Assembly (NCBI RefSeq): GCF_900112305.1
Contig: NZ_FOKT01000007.1
Coordinates: 222,891-286,890, forward strand
Reading direction: 5' to 3'
Origin: Microbulbifer thermotolerans
GTDB taxonomy: Bacteria; Pseudomonadota; Gammaproteobacteria; Pseudomonadales; Cellvibrionaceae
Length of the DNA stretch: 64,000 nt
Made by a program: the position numbers and the translations under genes. Every line of letters starts with the position of its first letter. Position 1 is the stretch's first letter. Shown piece by piece: positions 1-8,640 of this stretch. The notes beneath the pieces were generated by a model. It did no database searches. It was given only the letters and a program-made list of their open reading frames with translations, and was not told the DNA's origin.

Positions 1-1
1 T

Positions 2-199
2 GAGGCGATGAAAGATGCTCTGATGGAATACGAAACGCTGGATGCGGAGCAAGTGGACGACTTGATGGCACGGCGCAAAGTGCGTCCGCCCCACGATTGG
101 CACGACAGCGATTTCGGCTCCGGTGGTGGCAAGCCCAGCGGTGAAGCCGGTAGCGATGAGGCAGAAAAACCCATCGGCGGGCCGGTGTCCGGGCACTGA
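2..199 (+). CDS. ftsH: FtsH ATP-dependent zinc metalloprotease, C-terminal end (partial)
   Basis: Only the last 65 or so codons are in the window; the gene begins to the left. The visible tail reads as the end of the FtsH protease domain (residues like ALMEYETLDAEQVDDLM) followed by a Gly/Ser/Glu-rich flexible end finishing in SGH. FtsH is a membrane-anchored AAA+ protease that degrades misfolded membrane proteins and regulators such as LpxC. The call rests on the tail plus the downstream folP-glmM order, which is the usual gammaproteobacterial ftsH neighbourhood. The AAA and HExxH regions lie outside the window. Confidence 0.85.
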   Translation, partial: EAMKDALMEYETLDAEQVDDLMARRKVRPPHDWHDSDFGSGGGKPSGEAGSDEAEKPIGGPVSGH

Positions 200-230
200 T
201 TACACCCTGGCTTCCAGAGTTTTGAGTAAC

Positions 231-260
231 AGCCCCTCTTCCGGTGACGGTGGAGGGGCT
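231..260 (+). terminator. Hairpin after ftsH, possible terminator
   Basis: Inverted repeat AGCCCCTC (231-238) / GAGGGGCT (253-260) with a 14-base loop lies 32 bases after the ftsH stop. No clean T-run follows (GAGTCGTTATTT), so it may be an attenuating or mRNA-end hairpin and not a strong intrinsic terminator. Confidence 0.45.
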
Positions 261-300
261 GAGTCGTTATTTCCCCAATACACACCGATAATAACTCCCC

Positions 301-1155
301 ATGCAATTAGTCTGTGGCAAACATACCCTGGATCTGACCAACCCGGTCGTCATGGGCATTCTCAATACCACGCCCGATTCTTTTTCCGATGGTGGTAACT
401 GCTACTCCGCCGGTTCACTGGACTTGGATCTTGCGCTGCGGCGTGCGGAGCAAATGTTGCGAGAAGGCGCGGCCATTATCGATGTCGGCGGTGAGTCCAC
501 CCGCCCGGGGGCGCTCCCTGTCGGCGCGCAAGAAGAATTGGATCGGGTGTTGCCGGTAGTTGAGGCCATCAACAACAGATTTGACGTGGTGATATCCGTA
601 GACACCAGCACGCCCTCGGTAATGACGGCAGCGGCTGCCGCCGGTGCCGGATTAATCAATGATGTGCGCGCACTAGAGCGTCCCGGTGCACTCGAGGCTG
701 CTGCCGCAAGCGGTCTGCCTGTATGTCTGATGCATATGCAGGGACAACCGGGAGATATGCAACTGGCGCCGCATTACGAAGATGTAGTGCGTGAGGTGGG
801 TACTTACTTCAGTGCGCGAATGCGGGCCTGTGAGGCGGCGGGTATTCCCCGCGAGCGCGTGATTCTCGACCCGGGCTTTGGTTTTGGCAAAGACGACAAT
901 CATCACTTGGCGCTGATGCGCAATCTCGCGGCCCTGGCGCCGCCGGATGTCCCGCTGTTGGTGGGGGTGTCGCGCAAGTCGATGATCGGCCGGTTGTTGA
1001 ACCGGGAGCTTCACGAACGCTTGCCCGGGAGCCTGGCCCTGGCCATGCTCGCCGCGGAGCGCGGAGCGAAGATACTGCGCGTGCATGATGTCGCCGCAAC
1101 GGTGGACGTTCTGCGGATGTGGGCGATTGTCGAAGGTGGGGCACTTTCTTCCTGA
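301..1155 (+). CDS. folP: Dihydropteroate synthase
   Basis: 284 aa, the usual length for FolP. It condenses 7,8-dihydropterin pyrophosphate with p-aminobenzoate in folate synthesis in the cytoplasm. The pterin-binding signature GILNTTPDSFSDGG is at residues 19-32, DVGGESTRPGA at about 61-71, DPGFGFGK at about 191 and SRKSMIGR near 225, all expected in the TIM-barrel active site. It lies 101 bases after ftsH and 125 bases before glmM, as in many gammaproteobacteria. There is no good Shine-Dalgarno before the ATG, but no other start keeps the N-terminal strand. Nothing looks broken. Confidence 0.97.
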   Translation: MQLVCGKHTLDLTNPVVMGILNTTPDSFSDGGNCYSAGSLDLDLALRRAEQMLREGAAIIDVGGESTRPGALPVGAQEELDRVLPVVEAINNRFDVVISVDTSTPSVMTAAAAAGAGLINDVRALERPGALEAAAASGLPVCLMHMQGQPGDMQLAPHYEDVVREVGTYFSARMRACEAAGIPRERVILDPGFGFGKDDNHHLALMRNLAALAPPDVPLLVGVSRKSMIGRLLNRELHERLPGSLALAMLAAERGAKILRVHDVAATVDVLRMWAIVEGGALSS

Positions 1156-1244
1156 ATGCGGTGCGCCCGCTGCAGTGATCTCGTGCCCCCGGCAGAGTTT
1201 CCGCGGTGGCCAGGGGGCGCTTTGAATCCGAACTTGTATAGACC

Positions 1245-1270
1245 GCCCCACCTTTTTGGGGCTGGTTTTA
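1245..1270 (+). terminator. Weak hairpin between folP and glmM
   Basis: GCCCCA (1245-1250) pairs with TGGGGC (1257-1262) and TGGTTTTA follows. It sits just before the glmM ribosome-binding site, so it could be a weak terminator or a leader hairpin. Confidence 0.3.
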
Positions 1271-1280
1271 AGGAAAATAA

Positions 1281-2633
1281 ATGACGAGACAATATTTTGG
1301 TACCGACGGCATACGCGGCCGTGTAGGTGAGGGAGTCATCACTCCGGACTTTATGCTGCGCCTCGGCTATGCCGCTGGCAAGGTGCTGGGGAAAATGGCC
1401 GGAGACAAGCGTTCTGGGCGCGCCAGCATCCTGATCGGCAAGGACACCCGTGTGTCCGGCTATATGTTCGAGGCGGCCCTGGAGGCCGGTTTAATCAATG
1501 CCGGTGTCGACGTCGGCCTCTTGGGGCCCATGCCCACGCCGGCAATCGCCTATTTGACGCGTACCTTTCACGCGCGCGCGGGTATTGTAATCAGCGCCTC
1601 GCACAATCCCTATCAGGACAACGGCATCAAGTTTTTCAACGCCGACGGTAGCAAGTTACCGGATCAGGTGGAGCAGGATATAGAAGCTGCACTGGAGCAG
1701 CCGATCATCACTGCCCCCAACCTTGGCAAAGCCTGGCGTATTGACGATGCTGCCGCCCGCTATATCGAATTCTGTAAAGCGTCCACCCCTTGGGGGTTTG
1801 CGCTAGACGGATTGAAAATCGTACTGGACTGCGCCAATGGTGCCACTTACCACATTGCGCCCAAGGTGTTCCGGGAACTGGGCGCCGAGGTGTCGGCTAT
1901 CGGTGTCAGCCCCGATGGACTCAACATTAATCTGGAATGTGGCTCTACCAACCCTCGGCAGCTGCAAAAAGCCGTACTGGAAATGGGGGCAGACCTGGGT
2001 ATCGCCTTCGACGGCGACGGCGATCGGGTACTGTTCGTCGACCGCGACGGCGAACTGATCGACGGCGATCAGTTGCTGTTTATTATTGCTCTGCACCGGC
2101 AGCAATATCTCGGTGGCTGTAACGGTGTGGTCGGTACTTTGATGAGCAACTACGGTTTTGAACTGGCTCTGCGCGAACGCAATATCCCCTTCGAGCGCGC
2201 CAAAGTGGGTGACCGCTATGTGTTGGAGAAAATGCAAGCCAACGGATGGTCGCTGGGCGGCGAATCCTCCGGCCATATCATCTGCGCTGACGCGACTACC
2301 ACGGGTGACGGTATAGTGTCCGCGTTGCAGGTATTGCGCGCGGTGAGTGACTTTGGCGAGCCGCTGCAAAAACTCAAGCAGCGCATGAAAATGCTGCCCC
2401 AGCATATGATCAACGTGCGCCTGGCCCATCGAGACGGCGTTTTGGATCACGCTGACGTACGGGCTGCAGTCGGCGAAGCGGAACGCCAATTGGCGAACAC
2501 TGGCCGCGTGTTGCTGCGTCCCTCCGGCACAGAGCCGTTGATCCGGGTGATGGTTGAAGGGCAGGATGCCGCACAGGTAGAGCAGCTGGCAAAGAAAATT
2601 TCCACTGTGGTGGAGCGAGTGGGGAACGCGTAA
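1281..2633 (+). CDS. glmM: Phosphoglucosamine mutase
   Basis: 450 aa, close to the usual length of about 445. It converts glucosamine-6-phosphate to glucosamine-1-phosphate for UDP-GlcNAc, peptidoglycan and LPS synthesis. The start FGTDGIRG is diagnostic. The active-site loop SASHNP is at residues 105-110, with Ser107 as the expected phosphoserine. The metal-binding loop DGDGDR is near 245, the sugar-binding GGESSGH near 328, and the phosphate-binding RPSGTEP near the C-terminus. The start ATG has an AAGGAAAAT leader. It sits between folP and tpiA in conserved order. Confidence 0.98.
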   Translation: MTRQYFGTDGIRGRVGEGVITPDFMLRLGYAAGKVLGKMAGDKRSGRASILIGKDTRVSGYMFEAALEAGLINAGVDVGLLGPMPTPAIAYLTRTFHARAGIVISASHNPYQDNGIKFFNADGSKLPDQVEQDIEAALEQPIITAPNLGKAWRIDDAAARYIEFCKASTPWGFALDGLKIVLDCANGATYHIAPKVFRELGAEVSAIGVSPDGLNINLECGSTNPRQLQKAVLEMGADLGIAFDGDGDRVLFVDRDGELIDGDQLLFIIALHRQQYLGGCNGVVGTLMSNYGFELALRERNIPFERAKVGDRYVLEKMQANGWSLGGESSGHIICADATTTGDGIVSALQVLRAVSDFGEPLQKLKQRMKMLPQHMINVRLAHRDGVLDHADVRAAVGEAERQLANTGRVLLRPSGTEPLIRVMVEGQDAAQVEQLAKKISTVVERVGNA

Positions 2634-2795
2634 GATACGTGTTTAGGGCGCGGTTGGCTGGTGCTAGGCCTTGACTGGCGAAGCCTGCCATACCCTCGCT
2701 GACAGTAGGTGCGGTTGGATTTATCAATATCCATCATTTCGCATTTACATTCCCCGGCAATATCGCTAAGATTTGCGCCCCTTGAAGGAGCACAC

Positions 2796-3524
2796 ATGCG
2801 CATACCGCTGGTAGCAGCTAACTGGAAAATGAATGGCAGCCGCGAGTTTGCCGAGCAGTTTTTCTCGGCGCTCAACCTCGACGGCGCAAGTTGCGAAGTG
2901 GTGGTCTGCCCACCCTTCCCCTATCTGCCCCTGGTGGCGGAAAAAGCCGGGGAAATGGTGGCGCTGGGGGCGCAGAACCTCAGCGAAGAAGTCTCCGGGG
3001 CTTTTACCGGCGAAGTATCGGCTTCCATGTTACTGGACTGGGGTGTCCGCTACGCGATAGTGGGGCACTCGGAACGCCGCAGCCTCTATGGTGAAAGCAG
3101 CGAACAGGTAGCACGCAAGTTTGTTGCCGCACAAACTGCCGGCCTGACACCGATTCTCTGCGTGGGTGAATCCCGGCAAGAGCGGGAAGAAGGGCGCACG
3201 CTGGAGGTGATCGGTAGGCAGTTACAGACGGTTGCGGAAGTAGCCGGTAGCGACGGCTGGAAGTGCTCGGTCATCGCCTATGAGCCGGTGTGGGCCATAG
3301 GTACCGGCGTGACAGCCACGCCGGAACAGGCCCAGGAAGTGCACCGTTTTATTCGCGGGCGCCTGGGCGATGCCGGTGCCACGGTGCGAATTTTGTATGG
3401 CGGCAGTGTGAAGGCGGATAATGCCGAGTCACTGTTCGCCCAGGCGGACATCGACGGAGCTCTGGTGGGCGGAGCCTCGTTGAAGGCGGAAGAATTTGCC
3501 AAAATTTGCCGCGCGGCGGATTGA
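2796..3524 (+). CDS. tpiA: Triosephosphate isomerase
   Basis: 242 aa. It interconverts dihydroxyacetone phosphate and glyceraldehyde-3-phosphate in central carbon metabolism. Catalytic residues are visible: Lys11 in AANWKMNG, His91 in GHSERR and Glu163 in YEPVWAIGTG; the phosphate-binding loop YGGSVK lies near the C-terminus. The open frame runs further upstream to 2709, but the ATG at 2796 is preceded by GAAGGAG at good spacing and gives the normal TIM N-terminus, so I chose it. Expected glmM-tpiA-secG order. Confidence 0.97.
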   Translation: MRIPLVAANWKMNGSREFAEQFFSALNLDGASCEVVVCPPFPYLPLVAEKAGEMVALGAQNLSEEVSGAFTGEVSASMLLDWGVRYAIVGHSERRSLYGESSEQVARKFVAAQTAGLTPILCVGESRQEREEGRTLEVIGRQLQTVAEVAGSDGWKCSVIAYEPVWAIGTGVTATPEQAQEVHRFIRGRLGDAGATVRILYGGSVKADNAESLFAQADIDGALVGGASLKAEEFAKICRAAD

Positions 3525-3591
3525 CCTGGCCGGCGGAACCTAAGACACTGAATGGCGGGTTTGCGGAACCCAGACAGAGAGTTTCCATACA

Positions 3592-4017
3592 ATGGAAAAA
3601 TTGGTTTTAGTTGTACACATCCTGACCGCGCTCAGCATTATCGGCCTGATTCTGCTGCAGCAGGGCAAGGGTGCGGAGGCCGGCGCTTCTTTCGGTGCTG
3701 GCGCTTCGGCAACGGTTTTCGGCAGCCAGGGTAGCGGTAACTTCTTCTCCCGTCTTACCGCCATTATGGCTACGATATTTTTTGTCACCAGCCTCGGCTT
3801 GGCGGTACTGGCCAAGCAGAGTGCTGAAGCGAATATAGACGCGGACCTGCCTCAGGTGCCTCAGGCTATTGAGCAGCCGGGTGAGTTGCCGGAGCTTGAG
3901 AGTGATATCCCCAGTGATATTCCGCAGCTGGACGCGCAGCCGGAGGCCGATGAGCTTCCAGAAGTGCCGGAAGTGGAATCCGAGAAGGTTCCAGCCGAGA
4001 GTGAGGAACAGCAGTAA
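3592..4017 (+). CDS. secG: Protein translocase subunit SecG
   Basis: 141 aa. It is the small inner-membrane subunit of the SecYEG translocon. Two membrane segments are visible, residues about 3-22 (VLVVHILTALSIIGLILLQQ) and 50-72, separated by the conserved GKGAEAGASFGAGAS loop that ends in VFGSQGSGNF. After residue 80 comes an acidic, Pro/Glu-rich tail of about 60 residues (repeated DLPQVPQ/ELPEVPEVE-type units), longer than the E. coli tail and probably unstructured. It is followed 16 bases later by tRNA-Leu, the same secG-leuU pairing as in E. coli. Confidence 0.95.
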   Translation: MEKLVLVVHILTALSIIGLILLQQGKGAEAGASFGAGASATVFGSQGSGNFFSRLTAIMATIFFVTSLGLAVLAKQSAEANIDADLPQVPQAIEQPGELPELESDIPSDIPQLDAQPEADELPEVPEVESEKVPAESEEQQ

Positions 4018-4033
4018 CAGAATTTCAGTTTTT

Positions 4034-4119
4034 GCCCAGGTGGTGGAATTGGTAGACACGCTATCTTGAGGGGGTAGTGGCCTATGGCCGTGCGGGTTCA
4101 AGTCCCGCCCTGGGCACCA
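4034..4119 (+). tRNA. leuU: tRNA-Leu (GAG anticodon)
   Basis: Full cloverleaf with acceptor GCCCAGG/CCTGGGC, D-loop GGTAGACAC, anticodon stem CTATC/GGTAG around loop TTGAGGG (anticodon GAG), a long class II variable arm, the TTCAAGT T-loop, and an encoded CCA end (4117-4119). The sequence and the position behind secG match leuU of E. coli. Confidence 0.97.
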
Positions 4120-4153
4120 TCACAAAGTGCCGGTTAATTTCGGCAACACTCTG

Positions 4154-4178
4154 AAGGCCCCGCTTTGCGGGGCTTTCG
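4154..4178 (+). terminator. Intrinsic terminator after tRNA-Leu
   Basis: GC-rich hairpin GGCCCCGC-TTT-GCGGGGCT (about 4155-4174) followed by TTCGCG, about 35 bases past the tRNA end. It probably ends the glmM-tpiA-secG-tRNA transcript. Confidence 0.65.
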
Positions 4179-4299
4179 CGTATCTGGGGCTCGCTATTTC
4201 ATTCTGCCCATTAGACTATTGTTTTCTGGTTGTTGCAGGTCCAGTGGGCGGGCACCACGGAGCCAGCTGTAGCGCTAATATGAGCTAGTTGGAGGTAAC

Positions 4300-4507
4300 C
4301 TAGGGAGCCTCTGGTTAATTCGTGTGAACACAATGGTAGGTTCCGAGGCGCTCAGGCAGCAGGACGGATATTTCGAAAACGCACAAGTGCTTCCCTGTAG
4401 CTCCGCCGGATACCGCCTTGTATCCGGTGGTTTCTATTGCCTGGGCTTCACATCCGCCGCCGAAGAGCTTCTGCCACCAGGAAATGAATTAATCAGAGGT
4501 TCTCTAG
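4300..4507. repeat. MITE-like element with IS5-type terminal inverted repeats
   Basis: The left end CTAG-GGAGCCTCTGGTTAATTC (from 4300) and the reverse complement of the right end, CTAG-AGAACCTCTGATTAATTC (ending 4507), form a terminal inverted repeat of about 20 bases flanked on both sides by CTAG. The IS5-family element entering the window at 63693 starts with the same end (GGAACCTCTGATCAACTC) behind the same CTAG, so this about 200-base unit with no coding capacity is probably a non-autonomous derivative mobilised by that transposase. It contains the dispersed 35-base motif at 4370-4404. Confidence 0.7.
4370..4404 (+). repeat. Dispersed 35-bp motif, copy A
   Basis: It has the core TTTCGAAAACGC followed by CCCTGTAGCTCC. 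Near-identical copies are at 39339-39373 (+) and 56457-56491 (-). It is the internal conserved part of the MITE-like family. Confidence 0.65.
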
Positions 4508-4932
4508 AAGTCAGCTGTCAGAGAAGCAATGCTTGCTGACGTGGCTCCCTTTTGTCTCGAAATGCTAAGAATGTTGCGGATATCAATGCGATCATCTTAG
4601 AGGCTCTAATGTATATCCGCGATACTTGCAGATATTCTGTCAATGCAGAAGGTAGGCTGTATAAGCGATATTGTGTTTGTGCAACAAGCAGCAAATGTGA
4701 TTTTGGGGCGTTGTTTTGTGGCAGAGTGTTTGTAGTAGGCTGGATTGTATCGTTGTTTCTGAAGAAGAGGCTGTGTACTGAGAGTGGGACTATTGATTGT
4801 CAGGGATATTCGGCAATTTACTTTTCCCAAGAGGCTGGGTAAGTCTGGTAAAAAGCTGCTTATCTTTAGTCTTGGGGGGCTAATGGCAGGTGAAAATAAA
4901 ACCGTAATTACTGATTATAAGGAAAGGTTACT

Positions 4933-5478
4933 ATGCGCAATTTGATCCTTATTGGGGTGCTTTTCTTTGTGTCCGCGAGTGCTGCTGCTAAAGAGTATTG
5001 GGCTTACAGCAAAGATGGCGTAAATCTTATCGTGGGAATTGGTGTTAGAGGGGGGGCAGTGGTAGTTGTGGATAACCACCTCGGCAAAGAGCCTATTCAG
5101 TTTGCGGCGAATCAGTTTAAATTTACGCTCGACAACGGAAGAGTGGAAAGTCCGTGCTGCGTTATTTTTAATCGTAAGGGGAAGCTGGACCTGGCTGTGG
5201 GGGCCGGCAGTGCTGCACATTATTATCTTTTAAATATGCCGCCGGCACTGGATCCTTTTGATCGGCAGCAGATTTTGTTGACCCTGAGGGGAGATGAAGA
5301 TCCCTGGGTTGCTGTCCTTGGGGGAGTCGGTCTGAGTATGGAGGATGCGATAGCGAAGCTGGATCCGGTTAAATTTTATGCCAGCATCAAAGAAATTACT
5401 CTGGGTAGTAATATCAAATTCAAACGAATTAACGAAGACAAAGTAATAGAGATTCTGGCTCCTTTACGTGATCTTTAA
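4933..5478 (+). CDS. Secreted protein of unknown function
   Basis: 181 aa. I do not recognise a family. Residues 1-19 (MRNLILIGVLFFVSASAAA) form a clear Sec signal peptide with an AxA-type cleavage site, so the product should be periplasmic. The rest is soluble, beta-rich and mixed-charge with a Cys-Cys pair (SPCCVIF), and has no membrane segment. An AAGGAAAGG ribosome-binding site precedes the ATG. It stands alone between two inverted-repeat elements and has lower GC than the neighbouring operons, which suggests acquired or fast-evolving DNA. No partner gene hints at its job. Confidence 0.6.
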   Translation: MRNLILIGVLFFVSASAAAKEYWAYSKDGVNLIVGIGVRGGAVVVVDNHLGKEPIQFAANQFKFTLDNGRVESPCCVIFNRKGKLDLAVGAGSAAHYYLLNMPPALDPFDRQQILLTLRGDEDPWVAVLGGVGLSMEDAIAKLDPVKFYASIKEITLGSNIKFKRINEDKVIEILAPLRDL

Positions 5479-5484
5479 GCAAAG

Positions 5485-5540
5485 CTAGGGCGCCCTGGAA
5501 TCAACTGCAGTATTCATTCGAATTAACAGAGATTTCCTAA
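5485..5540. repeat. Short inverted-repeat relic of the IS5/MITE family
   Basis: The left end CTAG-GGCGCCCTGGAATCAAC and right end GAATTAACAGAGATTTC-CTAA match the family's terminal repeats imperfectly and leave an element of about 50 bases between YTAR-type tetranucleotides. It lies 7 bases after the stop of the 4933-5478 gene. It is degenerate, so it is probably an old copy. Confidence 0.45.
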
Positions 5541-6120
5541 CACTCAGGATGACAGAGCGGCTCACAGCCCCTAGAGAGGCTGGGGGCGCGCTGAAAAAAG
5601 GGTGGTTGCATGGTTTCGGGGCACCTTTATGATATTGTTCATATTTTAGACCCGCCAAGATAAATACATGATCTTTCATTGCCGGAAGTATCGAGTTCGC
5701 CTACAGTATTTGGCGCCTTCCTGTGTGCAAAAGAGTTAAAAAGGCACATTTGATTTCGCGATGCTTCTGGTTTTAGTGCAGTGCACAATCGAAGTGTGAC
5801 CCTGGTTAAAGGGAGCGTTTTGGGGCGAAGAGAGGTTTCGGCTTCGCTGCGAAGACACAGTGCTCCCAATCGCTTTTAAGGGGTGGTAGGTGTACACGGG
5901 ACCAGGATCTGTAGTGTATCACGCGCTGCCTGTGCATATATCCTCTCCATTTGGAAACCGCTGTGTCTGGATGCCTGAGATTTGACCTGTCTCACATCTG
6001 GCTGTGCTTGGTTGCAATACAATCCCGCCCATTGAAACCTCCCTATTTCAGGTGTCCAAAGGCGGCCGCTAGCGGTCTCACCGGTGCTCATTGTTAGAGG
6101 TAGAATCAAAGGTGGGCAAT
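5541..6120. other. Gene-free interval before the TPR operon
   Basis: About 580 bases. Open frames here are short, on the - strand, and have neither ribosome-binding sites nor recognisable proteins. The stretch presumably contains the promoter of the operon starting at 6121, but I cannot place -35/-10 boxes with confidence. Confidence 0.5.
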
Positions 6121-6627
6121 ATGATTAGAATTCTACAGTTAACAATATTGCTGCTTGTGTGTGCAGCAAATGCACAGGATGTGAGTCGCGAGGATATTCG
6201 CGGGCTTGATGAGCAGATTCAAGGCGTCAAAAAAGATGTAATAGATTTGACTGCCGAACTGACACAATTGGAAGAAAAGCTTCTCTTTCCATCCAATACG
6301 CAGGTCTCGTTTTTTGTTTCCCTGGCAGACCTTCAGCCTTTTGACTTAGAGGCTGTTGAGTTAAAGCTTAATAACGAGATAGTTGCCCATCATCTCTATA
6401 CTTTTCGCGAAATTGAAGCGTTGCAAAAAGGTGGTGTACAGAAAATCTACACCGGCAATGTGCAGACAGGTAGTTACCCGTTGGAGGTAACTTTTATCGG
6501 CAAAGTTCAGTCGGGCAAGGAAGTGAAGGCCAGTGCCAGTTATCAGGTAGATAAGGAAGTGGGGCCGAAATTTGTCGAGATCAGGATTGCCGGCAACGAG
6601 TCCGCGATTAACTTCAAGGACTGGTAA
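6121..6627 (+). CDS. Small secreted coiled-coil/beta protein, first gene of the envelope-machine operon
   Basis: 168 aa from the ATG at 6121; the frame is open from a TTG at 6091, but the ATG has AAAGGTGGG upstream and gives a proper signal peptide (MIRILQLTILLLVCAANAQ). Residues about 22-50 (REDIRGLDEQIQGVKKDVIDL...) look like a short coiled coil, followed by an about 110-residue beta-rich domain with the string LYTFREIEALQKGGVQ and the ending VGPKFVEIRI. I associate this type of small protein with TPR/TolQR clusters, but that is memory and not a search. It ends 3 bases before the TPR gene, so it is very likely co-transcribed and a periplasmic part of the same machine. Confidence 0.75.
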   Translation: MIRILQLTILLLVCAANAQDVSREDIRGLDEQIQGVKKDVIDLTAELTQLEEKLLFPSNTQVSFFVSLADLQPFDLEAVELKLNNEIVAHHLYTFREIEALQKGGVQKIYTGNVQTGSYPLEVTFIGKVQSGKEVKASASYQVDKEVGPKFVEIRIAGNESAINFKDW

Positions 6628-6630
6628 ATC

Positions 6631-8640
6631 ATGTTTCCCCGACAGGCATCTTTTCCATGCTGGGCCATGATGGCGCTGCGGGCGGTTGTGGCCGTCCTGC
6701 TGTGCGGTAGTGCTGCTGCGGAGAGTGAGAGAGAGGAGCTCAAAGATCTCTTCTTCGGTGCGGCCATGTTTCAGGCCTATCAGGGGAATTACTTTGATGC
6801 GATTGTTGGCCTGGATACGGAACTCGACCAGTACCGCCAGCTGGACGAGCCAGAATTAGACCCCTTTACCGCGCACTTGGGGCAGGCGGAGTTTTCGGTG
6901 GGCGACCTCGAACTTTCTTATCGCATGCACCTCGAGGCGGGCCGTGCCATCGAGGCCGTGTTGAAAGGTGATGTGCCGCAGCCCGTACGCAATGAAGCTG
7001 CCTACCGGCTGGCAAAAATCCACTACCACAAACAGCAGCCGCTGAATGCGTTGCACGCCCTTGAGATGATCGATGGCCGAGTGCCGGAGCGAGTGCGTGC
7101 CGACGAGCAGTTTTTGCGCGCGCGCGTGTATATGGAACTCGGCCGTTTTGAGGATGCGGTGGAGCTGTTGCGCGATCTGAAAGGCGAAAAATCGCTGGAT
7201 GGATTTGTGCAGTACAACCTGGGAATTGCGTTACTTAAATCCGGTGAGGAAGAGCGCGGCGTTTTGGAGTTGGCGGCGCTGGGTAAAAATAGAAGTTCGG
7301 ACCCGGAAAAACAAGCGCTTTACGACAAAACCAATTTACTTCTCGGCACGTATCTGGTGGAGGCCGATCAGCTCGCTCTAGCGAGAACTTATTTTGATCG
7401 AGTGAATCTGGAAGGTCCATTCTCCAACCGCGCCCTGCTCGGTGCGGGTTGGGTGGAGGCGCGGGCCGGCCGCTATGACCGTGCACTGGTCCCTTGGAAA
7501 TTGCTACAGGAGCGTAGAGTCACCGATGAAGCGGTACAGGAAGCTATGCTCGCTGTGCCCTATGCCTACGGCAAATTGGATGTTCACAGTACAGCGGCAA
7601 TCAACTACGGCCGCGCTCTGGAGGTCTTTGGTAATGAAATCGATACTCTGAGCGCCTCCATTGACAGCGTCCGCGCGGGTAAATTTCTCGAGGCTTTGCG
7701 CCGCAAGGAGGCCACGCAGGTAAAGAATTGGGTAGTGGCTTTGCGGCAACTGCCAGATGCGCCGGAGACTCACTATCTGCTCGACCTGATGGCTTCCAAC
7801 GACTACCAGAATTTTCTGCGCAACTACCGGGACCTGAATGACCTGTTTGAGCGCAACAAGGAATGGCTAAAAAGTCTCAGCGCCTACGAAGATATTATCG
7901 AGTTGCGCCGTGCTTATTACGAACCGCTTTTGCCGGATCTTGATCGGAAGTTTCGCGAGCTGGATGCGCGAATCCACCTGCGCATGGAACAGAGAGATAA
8001 GTTCCAACGCCGAATTGATCAGATGTTGGTTACCCGCCGCCCGGAATACTTAGCCAATGCCGACGAGCAGTACGCGCGCTTGCGGTTGCAGAGTATGCGC
8101 GAATTGCTGGCCGCAGGCCCTCGTCACTATAGTGAGGAAGTTGAAGCGCGTATTGCTCGGCTTGAGGGGGTTCTCAACTGGCGCCTCGCTACAGAGTACG
8201 ATGATAGGCTGACCGACGCCTACAAGCACCTGCAGGAGCTGAATGTGGAGATAGCGAAACTGCAGACGGTGTACCAGTCCTATGTGCGCAGCCGGCAGGC
8301 CGCTACTCAAAGTTATACCGGTTATAACGGCAAAATTCACACTTTGCGGGAACAACTTCTAAACGCCCAGAGCCGGCTGGAAACGCTGATGGCCCGTCAG
8401 GGGAAAATGCTCGAATCACTGGCAGTCAACGAATTGGAACGCCGTCGCTCACAATTGGAGGGCTATCAGATCAAGGCCCGGTTTGCGCTGGCGGATAGCT
8501 ATGACCGCGCCAATGAATTGCAGGAGCAGCGTGCTGATCAGCGCAAGATTGAGCAATACCGCGCAAAACAAGCGGAGCTGATACCCCAGGATACACCGCA
8601 GGAATTACAGGCACCTGCGAGTGAAGGAGGCGATCAGTGA
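6631..8640 (+). CDS. Large periplasmic TPR-repeat protein
   Basis: 669 aa. The N-terminal signal peptide (hydrophobic MMALRAVVAVLLCGSAAA, cleavage near residue 30) is followed by helical-pair repeats of TPR type over residues about 40-330 (for example FFGAAMFQAYQGNYFDAI, YRLAKIHYHKQQPLNAL, YMELGRFEDAVELL). The C-terminal half (about 400-640) is highly charged and coiled-coil-like. It overlaps the next gene by 4 bases, showing tight coupling. TPR proteins of this size beside TolQR genes act as periplasmic or outer-membrane scaffolds in the Myxococcus Glt complex; that role here is inferred. No enzyme motif is seen. Confidence 0.85.
   Translation: MFPRQASFPCWAMMALRAVVAVLLCGSAAAESEREELKDLFFGAAMFQAYQGNYFDAIVGLDTELDQYRQLDEPELDPFTAHLGQAEFSVGDLELSYRMHLEAGRAIEAVLKGDVPQPVRNEAAYRLAKIHYHKQQPLNALHALEMIDGRVPERVRADEQFLRARVYMELGRFEDAVELLRDLKGEKSLDGFVQYNLGIALLKSGEEERGVLELAALGKNRSSDPEKQALYDKTNLLLGTYLVEADQLALARTYFDRVNLEGPFSNRALLGAGWVEARAGRYDRALVPWKLLQERRVTDEAVQEAMLAVPYAYGKLDVHSTAAINYGRALEVFGNEIDTLSASIDSVRAGKFLEALRRKEATQVKNWVVALRQLPDAPETHYLLDLMASNDYQNFLRNYRDLNDLFERNKEWLKSLSAYEDIIELRRAYYEPLLPDLDRKFRELDARIHLRMEQRDKFQRRIDQMLVTRRPEYLANADEQYARLRLQSMRELLAAGPRHYSEEVEARIARLEGVLNWRLATEYDDRLTDAYKHLQELNVEIAKLQTVYQSYVRSRQAATQSYTGYNGKIHTLREQLLNAQSRLETLMARQGKMLESLAVNELERRRSQLEGYQIKARFALADSYDRANELQEQRADQRKIEQYRAKQAELIPQDTPQELQAPASEGGDQ

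Larger units (their letters stand above)
4180..4932. other. Gene-poor interval after tRNA-Leu
   Basis: About 750 bases with no convincing gene. The left part holds the inverted-repeat element at 4300-4507. The remainder (4508-4932) is AT-richer than the flanking operons and has only a short open frame (4552-4842) without a ribosome-binding site or a recognisable protein, which I do not call. In many gammaproteobacteria rimP-nusA-infB would stand here. Confidence 0.6.

Noticed and set aside
1803..2489. Long - strand open frame opposite glmM
   Set aside because: Shadow of the GC-rich codon pattern of glmM; composition (His/Gln/Val-rich) is typical of antisense frames.
4034..4119. tRNA-Leu as an integration site with a duplicated 3' end downstream
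   Set aside because: I looked for a second copy of the tRNA 3' end (CCCGCCCTGGGCACCA) further right and saw none, and there is no integrase gene.
4552..4842. Open frame of 96 codons in the AT-rich interval
   Set aside because: No ribosome-binding site, odd Cys-rich composition, no resemblance to any protein I know.
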